NCBI GenBank assembly: GCA_023457035.1
Contig: JAEWNN010000094.1
Coordinates: 1 to 11,862, forward strand
Length of the DNA stretch: 11,862 nt
Direction of reading: 5' to 3'
Source of the DNA: Verrucomicrobiota bacterium
GTDB taxonomy: Bacteria; Verrucomicrobiota; Verrucomicrobiia; Opitutales; Opitutaceae
Positions 1-5,748 of this stretch are shown in pieces (positions within the stretch are counted from its first letter, which is position 1; each line of letters opens with the position of its first letter). The position numbers were made by a program, and so were the translations under genes. Below the pieces are notes generated by a model, which worked only from the letters and a program-made list of their open reading frames with translations, ran no database searches and was not told where the DNA came from.

Positions 1-1
1 C

Positions 2-43
2 GCCCGCATCCGCCTTGCCCTGCGCCGCTCCGCCGGTTTCTAG
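2..43 (+). CDS. 3' end of an upstream gene (partial, unidentified)
   Basis: The first bases read as thirteen sense codons (ending R-R-S-A-G-F) and a TAG stop at 41-43, 12 bp before the folD start. Eleven of the thirteen codons end in G or C, as in the surrounding real genes, which is the only support. The piece is too short to assign a family. If real, it would be a close upstream neighbour of folD and possibly in the same transcript. Confidence 0.35.
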   Translation, partial: ARIRLALRRSAGF

Positions 44-55
44 TCGTCGCCCCAT

Positions 56-928
56 ATGGAACTTATCGACGGCAACCAAACCGCGGCGCAGATCGTCGCC
101 GAACTCAAAGCCGAGGTCGCGACCATCGCCGGCCGCAAGCCCTGCCTCGCCCTCGTGCGCGTCGGCGACGACCCGGCCTCCGTCTCCTACGTGAAGAAGA
201 AGGACCAGACCGCCGCCGAGATCGGCATCACCAGCCGCGTCATCCTCCCGCCCGTCTCCACCACCCAGGCCGAGTTGCTCGCCCTCATCGACCAGCTCAA
301 CGCCGACCTCTCCGTCGACGGCATCCTCGTCCAGTCGCCACTTCCCAAACACATCGACGAGCTCACCGTCTTCCGCCGCGTCTCACCCAAGAAGGACGTC
401 GACGGCTTCCACACCCTCAACCTCGGCAAGGTCGCCCAGGAGGACGACTCAGGCTTCGTCGCCTGCACCCCGGCCGGCATCATGGAGCTCATCGTGCGCT
501 CCGGCGTGAAGCTCTCCGGCAAACACGTCGTCGTGCTCGGCCGCAGCCTCATCGTCGGCAAGCCGATCGCCCTGCTCGCCATGCAGCGCAAGCCCTTCGC
601 CAACGCCACCGTCACCGTCTGCCACTCGCAGACCGCCGACCTCCCCTCGATCACCCGCCAGGCCGACGTGCTCGTCGCGGCGATCGGCAAGCCGGAGTTC
701 GTCACGGCCGACATGGTCAAACCCGGCGCGGTCGTGATCGACGTCGGCATCAACCGCGTGCCCGACGCGACCAAGAAAACCGGTTACCGCCTCACCGGCG
801 ACGTCCACTTCCCCAGCGTCTCCCCCTTGTGCGCGAAGATCACGCCCGTCCCCGGCGGCGTCGGCCCGATGACGGTCGCGATGTTGATGAAGAACACGCT
901 CAAGGCCTGGCGCCTCGCCCAGGGCTGA
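56..928 (+). CDS. folD: Bifunctional methylenetetrahydrofolate dehydrogenase / methenyltetrahydrofolate cyclohydrolase
   Basis: FolD interconverts 5,10-methylene-, 5,10-methenyl- and 10-formyl-tetrahydrofolate in the cytosol, linking serine-derived one-carbon units to purine and formyl-Met synthesis. The 290-residue length is normal. The N-terminal catalytic domain has the Y45-x3-K49 pair (equivalent to E. coli Y52/K56), the DGILVQSPLP stretch at 88-97 and KKDVDGF with D116 (E. coli D121). The Rossmann domain has GRSLIVGKP at 162-170 for NADP binding, then VIDVGINR. The family's TPVPGGVGPMT signature lies near the C-terminus. The start is ATG 56, 12 bp after an apparent upstream stop, without a visible Shine-Dalgarno sequence. 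A palindrome at 946-968 may end the transcript. Identification is secure. Confidence 0.97.
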   Translation: MELIDGNQTAAQIVAELKAEVATIAGRKPCLALVRVGDDPASVSYVKKKDQTAAEIGITSRVILPPVSTTQAELLALIDQLNADLSVDGILVQSPLPKHIDELTVFRRVSPKKDVDGFHTLNLGKVAQEDDSGFVACTPAGIMELIVRSGVKLSGKHVVVLGRSLIVGKPIALLAMQRKPFANATVTVCHSQTADLPSITRQADVLVAAIGKPEFVTADMVKPGAVVIDVGINRVPDATKKTGYRLTGDVHFPSVSPLCAKITPVPGGVGPMTVAMLMKNTLKAWRLAQG

Positions 929-945
929 GCCGTCGTCACGCCCCG

Positions 946-968
946 CCGGCCGCGAGCCTCGCGGCCGG
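946..968 (+). terminator. Perfect palindrome 17 bp after folD, possible terminator
   Basis: CCGGCCGCGAG at 946-956 and CTCGCGGCCGG at 958-968 are exact reverse complements around a single C. As RNA the stem would have about 10 GC-rich pairs and a three-base loop. Only a weak T stretch (TTTTC, about 979-983) follows, 10 bases further on, so it is a poor classical intrinsic terminator. It could also be a protein-binding site between folD and the kinase gene. Confidence 0.45.
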
Positions 969-1073
969 ATCTTACCCGATTTTCACTCCGCCGACCGGCG
1001 GCGCCCCGCAACCTCCGCTTGCCGCGGCATCGGGTTTCTTTTTCACTGCGCTCCACACCCAGCCCCACCCGAG

Positions 1074-2192
1074 ATGTCGAAGTCCAAAATCCTCGTCGTC
1101 GACGACCAGCCCGTGAACGTCCAACTGCTCCGCCGCAAGCTGGAGCGCGAGGGCATGGAGGTACTTTCGACCAGTCGCGGCACCGAGGCGCTCCAGATCT
1201 CCCTTGAGCAGATGCCCGACCTCATCCTGCTCGACGTGATGATGCCGGACATGAACGGCTTCGAGGTCTGCCACCGCCTCAAGCAGTCGGTCGCCACCCG
1301 CTCCATACCGGTCATCTTCATCACCGCCCGCACCTCCAAGGAGAGCAAGCTCGAGGGCCTCAACGTCGGCGCCGTCGACTACATCACCAAGCCCATCGAC
1401 CTCGACGAGACCGTCGCCCGCGTGCAGACCCAGCTGCGCTTCGTCTCGATGAACCGCGAGCTGCTCGTGCTCCAGCGCCGTCTCTCCGAGGCCCGCCGCT
1501 CCGCCAGCATCGGCGCCATCACCCAGGGCATCTCGCACAATCTCAACAACCTCCTCGGCGTCGTCATCGGCTACCTCGACCTCATCAAGACCTACTACGA
1601 CCGCCCCGAGTTGGTGAAGAAGAACGCCGAGGCCGTCGACCAGGCGATCAACCGCATCGTCGGCATCCTCCGCCAGCTCAGCACCGTCGCCATCAAGTCC
1701 CGTTTCTCCCTCTCGCAGGTCCAGCTCCAGAAGCTCCTCGAGGACGTCGTCAAACGGTACCAGTCCGAGTACAAGCTCACGGAGCCGGTCACGATCGACA
1801 ACCCGCTCGGCGATCTCGAGTTCAACACCAGCGTCGAGGTCATGGAAGAGGCCCTGTCCAAGCTCCTCATCAACGCCTGGGAGGCCTACGGCGAGGACCA
1901 CAAGGGCCCGCGTCCCATCGTCATCGAGACGGCCGTCAACACCGACCACCCCGAGGGCGAGATGATCGAGATCCACATCCTCGACAAGGGTCGCGGGGTC
2001 GATCCGAAGATCCGCGACCACATGTTCGAGCCGTTCACCAGCACCAAGCACACCGTCGGTGTCGGCATGGGCCTCACCGTCGCCCGCCACTCGCTGCGCA
2101 GCATCGGCGGCAACGTGGAGCTGGTCGACCGCCCCGACGGCGGCGTCTGCGCCACCGTCCTGCACCCGCGCAATGCCCAGCCCGCGGACTGA
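1074..2192 (+). CDS. Soluble receiver-histidine kinase (N-terminal REC, C-terminal HisKA/HATPase)
   Basis: A 372-residue cytosolic signalling protein with no membrane segment. A CheY-like receiver fills about residues 4-120, with acidic pocket D10/D11, phospho-acceptor D54 (LLDVMMPDMNG), T84 and K106 (TKP). A short coiled-coil linker leads to a HisKA-like dimerisation helix with H155 in GISHNLNNLLG. The ATPase domain follows: N-box N267 (LLINAWEAY), G1 box D304-x-G-x-G308, F-box FEPF at 318-321 and G2 box G329-V-G-M-G333. The order receiver-then-kinase suggests that an upstream kinase phosphorylates the receiver and so controls the kinase module. The residue after H155 is N156, where HDFNN-type kinases have an acidic base; N159, at the phosphatase-type +4 position, is kept. 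The start is ATG 1074 with no evident ribosome binding site. No partner response regulator or output gene is adjacent. Family is secure, signal unknown. Confidence 0.93.
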   Translation: MSKSKILVVDDQPVNVQLLRRKLEREGMEVLSTSRGTEALQISLEQMPDLILLDVMMPDMNGFEVCHRLKQSVATRSIPVIFITARTSKESKLEGLNVGAVDYITKPIDLDETVARVQTQLRFVSMNRELLVLQRRLSEARRSASIGAITQGISHNLNNLLGVVIGYLDLIKTYYDRPELVKKNAEAVDQAINRIVGILRQLSTVAIKSRFSLSQVQLQKLLEDVVKRYQSEYKLTEPVTIDNPLGDLEFNTSVEVMEEALSKLLINAWEAYGEDHKGPRPIVIETAVNTDHPEGEMIEIHILDKGRGVDPKIRDHMFEPFTSTKHTVGVGMGLTVARHSLRSIGGNVELVDRPDGGVCATVLHPRNAQPAD

Positions 2193-2298
2193 CGGTCGCC
2201 GCGCGCGAAGTCAGCGCGGGCAACGGGATCTCGGGTTCAGGCCGACCACCGCAGCTGGCCCAGAAGCGCCAACGTCGCGATCGAACGGGCGGACGGGG

Positions 2299-2316
2299 AA
2301 TTTGCCACAGATCGCC
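2299..2316 (+). repeat. CCACAGAT repeat word, copy 1
   Basis: An 18-base word beginning AATTTGCCACAG matches the reverse complement of 4612-4629 at 17 of 18 positions. Here it stands alone, without the decamer periodicity seen around the second copy. It may be a remnant of a dispersed intergenic element. Confidence 0.6.
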
Positions 2317-2332
2317 CGCCCCTCCGTCGTAG

Positions 2333-2352
2333 CGAGACGCGTGAGCGTTTCG
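2333..2352 (+). repeat. Hairpin with GTGA (GNRA-class) tetraloop
   Basis: CGAGACGC at 2333-2340 and GCGTTTCG at 2345-2352 pair as an 8-bp stem with one G-U wobble. They enclose GTGA, which in RNA is a GNRA tetraloop. The symmetry fits either an RNA structure or a dispersed palindromic element. No T-run follows directly, so it is not a standard terminator. Confidence 0.5.
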
Positions 2353-2415
2353 ACTCCGGCCACGGTCACACCGCGTGGGACGACGTCCTCTACGCGGTCC
2401 TCCGTCACCGTCCCC

Positions 2416-2506
2416 TGGCAACCGGTAACAGCTCACCGGCTACCGTCCACTGTCCACCGCCCACCGCCCACCGTCCACCGGCAACAGGTCACCGGCTACC
2501 GGCAAC
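2416..2506. repeat. Heptamer tandem array A (13 units)
   Basis: Thirteen consecutive 7-bp units in unbroken register, from TGGCAAC at 2416 to CGGCAAC ending at 2506. Units vary, but every one has G at position 2, A at 6 and C at 7; common forms are CGTCCAC, CGCCCAC, CGGCTAC and CGGCAAC. Units 11-13 lie inside the 3' end of the minus-strand membrane protein gene, and its stop codon (2489-2491) falls in unit 11. Confidence 0.85.
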
Positions 2507-3253
2507 CGTTTTCTCCGGCGGCTGACGGAAGACATCGTCGAGCGAAAGTCCGGTGAGGCGCTTGATCCCGGCGAGCAGATACCAGAGCGCCAGCAGCGTC
2601 ACCACGAGGCTCGGCAGCACGTTCACCGGCCAGCTCAGCGCCAGCATGCGGCCCATCTCGGCCTTGAAGGCCGCCGAGTCCGGCGGGCTCTTCAGCACCA
2701 CGCGCGCGAGCACGAAGTTCGTCACCGCGCTCAGGAAGAACGAGCCGGCCAGCAGCCACGTGGCCCGCACCAGCAGCCGGTCGAAGGCACTCTGCGCTCC
2801 GCGCGCGGCCAGCACCGCCGCCACCTTCGCCGTGTCCAGAATCTTGTCGCTGTAGAGCAGCGTGCGCACCAGCGGCGTCGAGGTCCACAGCGAGCCCACG
2901 ACCGCCACGCCGAAGATCAGCGGCACCGCCGCCTCCTTCACGGCGATCCAGATCGCCGCCACCTCGAACAGTCCCAGCCCGCCGGTAAGCAGCGTCGAGA
3001 TGAAGCCCACCACTGAGAAGAAGTTCCACTTCCGCCGCACCACCAGGTCGTACCCGCCGTAGAGGACCGGGAAGGCCAGCGCGACGACCAGCGCCCACAC
3101 CGGCCCGAGCCCCGGGCTCTGCCAGAACAGCACCTTCGCCGGCGCGCTGAACTTGATCAGGATGAACGACGGCAACGCCACGTTGCAGATCAGGTTGAGC
3201 AGGATGTTCTCCTGCTTCTCGGTCGGGGCGGCGGTCGCGGCGGTGTCGCTCAT
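2489..3253 (-). CDS. VC0807-family integral membrane protein
   Basis: A 254-residue membrane protein of the VC0807 type, whose molecular role is not established. The family resemblance is by pattern: an N-terminal NLICNVALPSFILIKFS stretch (20-36), LGPVWALVVALAFPVLYGGYD (49-69), then FFSVVGFISTLLTGGLGLFE and a KEAAVPLIFG helix. I count about six hydrophobic segments, near residues 17-35, 49-68, 75-95, 98-122, 165-190 and 212-236. I chose ATG 3253 (MSDTAATA) over a TTG at 3343 because the extension is Arg/Trp-rich, unlike the family. The upstream hypothetical gene ends 86 bp away on the same strand. The last codons and stop lie inside heptamer array A, so the C-terminal tail is repeat-derived and probably unimportant. 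Confidence 0.75.
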   Translation of the reverse strand: MSDTAATAAPTEKQENILLNLICNVALPSFILIKFSAPAKVLFWQSPGLGPVWALVVALAFPVLYGGYDLVVRRKWNFFSVVGFISTLLTGGLGLFEVAAIWIAVKEAAVPLIFGVAVVGSLWTSTPLVRTLLYSDKILDTAKVAAVLAARGAQSAFDRLLVRATWLLAGSFFLSAVTNFVLARVVLKSPPDSAAFKAEMGRMLALSWPVNVLPSLVVTLLALWYLLAGIKRLTGLSLDDVFRQPPEKTVAGSR

Positions 3254-3270
3254 GTTCGCGCGCCATTGAG

Positions 3271-3296
3271 CCCAACCCCGCCCCCACCGCCAGCCC
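3271..3296 (-). other. G-rich tract before the VC0807-type gene
   Basis: On the minus strand, four runs of three or more G occur in 26 bases, 18-43 bases upstream of the ATG at 3253. Loops are 8, 1 and 2 bases, just outside the usual 1-7 limit for a canonical G-quadruplex. It may simply reflect base composition. Confidence 0.3.
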
Positions 3297-3339
3297 GATT
3301 TGCCTGCCGCCCGAAGCCGCGCGCTTCGCTCTTCACGGA

Positions 3340-3993
3340 TCAATTGTTCTGCGGCTCGACGTGGACGTAGGTGTTGATCACATGACCACCTTCATCGTGA
3401 TAGAAGTCGACATATGTGACGGCCTCGGCGCCATCCAGCCACAGGACCGTCTGCAACCGACCGACGGCGCCGCCTGCATATGCCGGAATCTGCATCTTCT
3501 GCGCACGCATCTGATCAATCGACATTTTTGAGAAGCGCATCTTGTGACTCGTGGCAAATGACTCCGCAGCGGAGACAGTCTTCAACGCTGCTATCTCGCG
3601 CACCGTGATCATTTCGTGGATGTGCGCCGTTCCGCCTCCGACCTTTGCCATAGCATCTCGATACAGATCGTCCGGGGACTCCGGTCCCTTTATCGCGCTC
3701 ACACCGTTCAAAACTTCCAAGTCGACCGGACCGTAATCGACTTCTGCGAGTGGCCCGGTGAAGAATTCCGGACGCATACGTACTTCACAGATATTGAGGT
3801 AAAGCCGGCACTTGAGGTACTCGCGCAACTGTGGGTTCATGGTGGCGAAATGGCGCGCCAATTGAGCCTCCGTGAGTTTCAACTCGGCCAATGCGTGCCG
3901 ATCGGCAACGAGCATGTACATGGCGAGTGCTCCAGCCACGCCGCCTGCAAGCAATCCCACGACGAGAACGAATGCTTTCTTCATTGGGCTCAT
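3340..3993 (-). CDS. Membrane-anchored hypothetical protein
   Basis: Not recognised. The 217-residue product starts with Met-Lys-Lys and one strong hydrophobic segment at about residues 7-30, lacking a clear cleavage site, so it is probably a membrane-anchored protein facing outward. The rest is soluble and mixed alpha/beta. C62 and C69 (CRLYLNIC) could form a disulphide outside the membrane. The C-terminus has alternating strand-like residues (VTYVDFYHDEGGHVINTYVHV). It follows the 134-residue gene after 2 bp, which suggests co-transcription. ATG 3993 and ATG 3984 (M4, directly before KK) are both possible starts; neither has a Shine-Dalgarno sequence. Base composition is clearly lower in GC than the flanks (29 of 60 G/C at 3781-3840), which suggests relaxed selection or acquisition. 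Confidence 0.7.
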   Translation of the reverse strand: MSPMKKAFVLVVGLLAGGVAGALAMYMLVADRHALAELKLTEAQLARHFATMNPQLREYLKCRLYLNICEVRMRPEFFTGPLAEVDYGPVDLEVLNGVSAIKGPESPDDLYRDAMAKVGGGTAHIHEMITVREIAALKTVSAAESFATSHKMRFSKMSIDQMRAQKMQIPAYAGGAVGRLQTVLWLDGAEAVTYVDFYHDEGGHVINTYVHVEPQNN

Positions 3994-3995
3994 GG

Positions 3996-4400
3996 TTACG
4001 GGTGAGGAACAACTGGCGACTGGCTGTGATTGGAGAGAGAGCTCTCTGTCGCCGTTGGCCTCCGGCTGCTGATGAGGCCTCCAGTCCGCCGAACGAGCGG
4101 CTCGGTGTCGGTAAAGGTGTAGGTCAGCTCAACTTGATCTGGCTCGGTGAGCTGAAGCCGGCACCGCGCGAAACGCCCGGTTGAACTCCAGTGGACCGCG
4201 AAGCTCAGCGCACAGGCCTTGGCGTCCCACTTTACTTCAAAGACCTCAGCCAACTCTCCATCGCTCACATCTCGCGCAGACACCGAGTACCCCGAGCCCT
4301 TCTTCCGGACGTGGTACTCAACTTGCGATCCGAAGTCACCAATGCTCCGCCACACTCCGACGATCGGACTTTCTTTTGCTTTCGCGCGACTTTTGGGCAT
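3996..4400 (-). CDS. Small hypothetical protein, possible beta-barrel-like fold
   Basis: Not assigned to a named family. The 134-residue product opens with a basic leader (MPKSRAKAK) and then SPIVGVWRS, a G-x-W opening reminiscent of small lipocalin-like barrels. Alternating strand-like segments follow (QVEYHVRKKGSGYSVSARDV, DGELAEVFEVKWD, ALSFAVHW, LTYTFTDTEPLVRR). The compact part seems to end near residue 105. The last ~29 residues are Ser/Pro/Arg/His-rich and look like unselected read-through sequence. There is no signal peptide, so it is probably cytosolic. It stops at 3996-3998, 2 bp before the membrane-anchored hypothetical gene. The start ATG 4400 lacks a ribosome binding site. GC content is lower than in the flanking genes. 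Confidence 0.6.
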   Translation of the reverse strand: MPKSRAKAKESPIVGVWRSIGDFGSQVEYHVRKKGSGYSVSARDVSDGELAEVFEVKWDAKACALSFAVHWSSTGRFARCRLQLTEPDQVELTYTFTDTEPLVRRTGGLISSRRPTATESSLSNHSQSPVVPHP

Positions 4401-4571
4401 GGCGGGGCTTTTGGGGGCGACGGTTTAAGGTCATATCCGGCGGGCGCCAAGGAAGAGCGCGGGCTCGGAGTGTTTTACGGACCGGCAGCGTAGTGCCAAG
4501 CGCATCGCGATCAAGGGGATTGCCGGCAGCTTGCCGATTTCCACGGAAGAACCAGACCCCGGCCGCGCGCC

Positions 4572-4629
4572 ATCGGATTGAATCTGTCCCTCCTGATCGG
4601 TGTTCATCTGTGGCGATCTGTGGCCAATT
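4572..4629 (-). repeat. Decamer repeat (ATCTGTG type), includes CCACAGAT word copy 2
   Basis: On the plus strand, ten-base units all beginning ATC(T/G)G start at 4572, 4582, 4596, 4606 and 4616, with one 4-base interruption (4592-4595). The two cleanest units are ATCTGTGGCG and ATCTGTGGCC. The end of the element, 4612-4629, is the inverted match of 2299-2316 (17 of 18 bases). From memory, ATCTGTG-like decamer repeats are common between genes in Verrucomicrobiota and Planctomycetota; I have not checked this. Confidence 0.65.
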
Positions 4630-4723
4630 CCCCGCCAGCCTCGACGCGACCAGCTTCAACGGATGGCCGCACCGGCAGTCGCCCGCCATTCCGTTCCCAC
4701 CTTCCTGCTTTCCACATTCACCC

Positions 4724-4800
4724 GCTCCGTCTTCCGCCTTCCGCCCTCCGTCTTCCGCCTTCTGCCTTCTGCCCTCGGTCCTCCGTCCTCCGCCTTCTCT
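4724..4800. repeat. Heptamer tandem array B (11 pyrimidine-rich units)
   Basis: Eleven in-register 7-bp units run from GCTCCGT (4724) through CTTCCGC, CCTCCGT, CTTCTGC and CCTCCGC to a degenerate CTTCTCT ending at 4800. Every unit has T at position 3 and C at position 4, and ten of eleven have G at position 6. The strand bias is extreme: almost all C/T on the plus strand. The array lies 71 bp upstream of the pdxJ start. Confidence 0.85.
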
Positions 4801-4871
4801 CCGCTCGACTTCCCCATTTCTCTCCTCGCCGCCTGCGCATCGCATCGCATCTTCGTTTCATTCCCGCCGCC

Positions 4872-5639
4872 ATGTCGTCCACCTCGCCCATCCTCCTCGG
4901 CGTCAACATCGACCACGCCGCCACCCTCCGCCAGGCCCGCTACCGCGCCGAGCCCGCGACCTGCGGCCGTTTCATCGAGCCCGATCCGGTCGAGCTCGCC
5001 CTCGCTGCCGAACGCGCCGGGGCCGACGGCATCACCGTCCACCTCCGCGAGGACCGTCGCCACATCCAGGAGCGCGATGTCTGGCGCCTGCGCGAGTCCA
5101 TCAAGACCCGCCTCAATCTCGAGATGGCCTGCACCGATGCCATGGTCGCCTTCGCCCTCAAGCTGAAGCCGGAGTACGCCTGCCTCGTGCCCGAGAACCG
5201 CACCGAGGTCACCACCGAGGGCGGGCTCGACGTCGTCGGCCAGCGTGCCCGCGTGCGCGATACCGTGGCCGCGCTCACCGCCGCCGGCATCAAGACCAGC
5301 CTCTTCATCGGCCCCGACGAGCCCGCGCTCGAGGCCGCCGCCGAGATGAAGAGCCCGTTCGTCGAGCTGCACACCGGCGCCTACGCCAACGCCTATTTCG
5401 AGCCCGCCGCCGCGGCCGCCGAATTCGAGCGGCTGCGCCATGCCGCGATCCTTGGGCCGAAGCTCGGCCTCACCGTCAACGCCGGCCACGGCATCAACTA
5501 CGTGAACATCGCCGAGGTCCGCACCCTCCCCGGCCTGCACGAGTTGAACATCGGACACAGCATCCTCAGCCGCGCCCTGCTCACCGGCATCGACGAGGCC
5601 GTGCGCGAGATGAAGCGCCGGTTGAACCCCAGCGCCTGA
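4872..5639 (+). CDS. pdxJ: Pyridoxine 5'-phosphate synthase
   Basis: PdxJ condenses 3-amino-2-oxopropyl phosphate with 1-deoxyxylulose 5-phosphate to pyridoxine 5'-phosphate, the ring-closing step of the DXP-dependent vitamin B6 route, as a TIM barrel in the cytosol. The 255-residue protein has LLGVNIDHAATLRQAR at 8-23, GADGITVHLREDRRHI with catalytic H57 (E. coli H45), NLEMA with E84 (E. coli E72), CLVPENRTEVTTEGGLDV at 104-121, the ELHTG loop at 165-169 and NAGHG with H206 (E. coli H193). About nine extra residues sit between QAR (21-23) and DPV (38-40) compared with E. coli. ATG 4872 is the first start that gives the family's N-terminus; in-frame codons upstream only translate repeat DNA. 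No Shine-Dalgarno sequence is seen. The CPBP-thiL-tsaE cluster follows 109 bp later on the same strand. Confidence 0.97.
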   Translation: MSSTSPILLGVNIDHAATLRQARYRAEPATCGRFIEPDPVELALAAERAGADGITVHLREDRRHIQERDVWRLRESIKTRLNLEMACTDAMVAFALKLKPEYACLVPENRTEVTTEGGLDVVGQRARVRDTVAALTAAGIKTSLFIGPDEPALEAAAEMKSPFVELHTGAYANAYFEPAAAAAEFERLRHAAILGPKLGLTVNAGHGINYVNIAEVRTLPGLHELNIGHSILSRALLTGIDEAVREMKRRLNPSA

Positions 5640-5748
5640 CCGCCGCACACCACGCTGCGCGCGGCCGAGACGGTTTTCACTCGTGCCGCCGGCGTCCCAC
5701 CGCGCTTCGGCCTTGGTTCCCGCCCGGCTCCCGCTCAACCTCCTCGCG

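Larger units (their letters stand above)
2193..2488. other. Non-coding spacer between convergent genes, rich in repeats
   Basis: I see no credible gene here. The spacer separates the plus-strand receiver-kinase from the minus-strand VC0807-type gene. It contains a weak GC stem just after the kinase stop (CCGCGC 2199-2204 with GCGCGG 2214-2219), one copy of an 18-base word also found inverted at 4612-4629, a GTGA-loop hairpin at 2333-2352, and most of a heptamer array beginning at 2416. No clear promoter or T-tailed terminator is visible. Confidence 0.6.
4401..4871. other. 471-bp non-coding region upstream of pdxJ
   Basis: This divergent spacer should hold the promoters of the minus-strand hypothetical pair and of pdxJ, but I cannot point to convincing -35/-10 pairs. 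About 4401-4570 holds nothing I can name. A decamer repeat lies at 4572-4629 and a pyrimidine heptamer array at 4724-4800. Reading frames running through it are low-complexity translations of the repeats and are not credible genes. Confidence 0.6.

Noticed and set aside
998..1048. Second terminator before the receiver-kinase gene (T-rich TTTCTTTTT stretch)
   Set aside because: Only a 5-6 bp interrupted GC stem precedes it at a poor distance; it is too weak to call.
972..2165. Long minus-strand frame opposite the receiver-kinase gene
   Set aside because: It is a low-complexity Asp/Glu/Val/Leu-rich translation, typical of the antisense of a GC-rich gene; the plus strand has full kinase motifs.
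3254..3343. TTG start for the membrane protein, overlapping the previous stop as TTGA
   Set aside because: The extra 30 residues are Arg/Trp-rich and unlike the family's N-terminus, while ATG 3253 gives the expected one.
4036..4047. 12-bp AG/CT palindrome (AGAGAGCTCTCT)
   Set aside because: It is a simple dinucleotide repeat inside the tail of a coding region, with no further symmetry.
2416..4800. CRISPR array made of the short repeats
   Set aside because: Units are 7 or 10 bp and directly adjacent, without spacers, and no cas gene is present.
4578..4871. In-frame upstream extension of pdxJ (98 extra codons)
   Set aside because: It translates the decamer and heptamer repeats; the PdxJ family begins at the MSSTSPILLGVN start.
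5683..5748. GTG start giving 22 more residues to the CPBP protein
   Set aside because: The added residues are Ala/Pro/Arg-rich spacer translation before a good ATG and hydrophobic helix.
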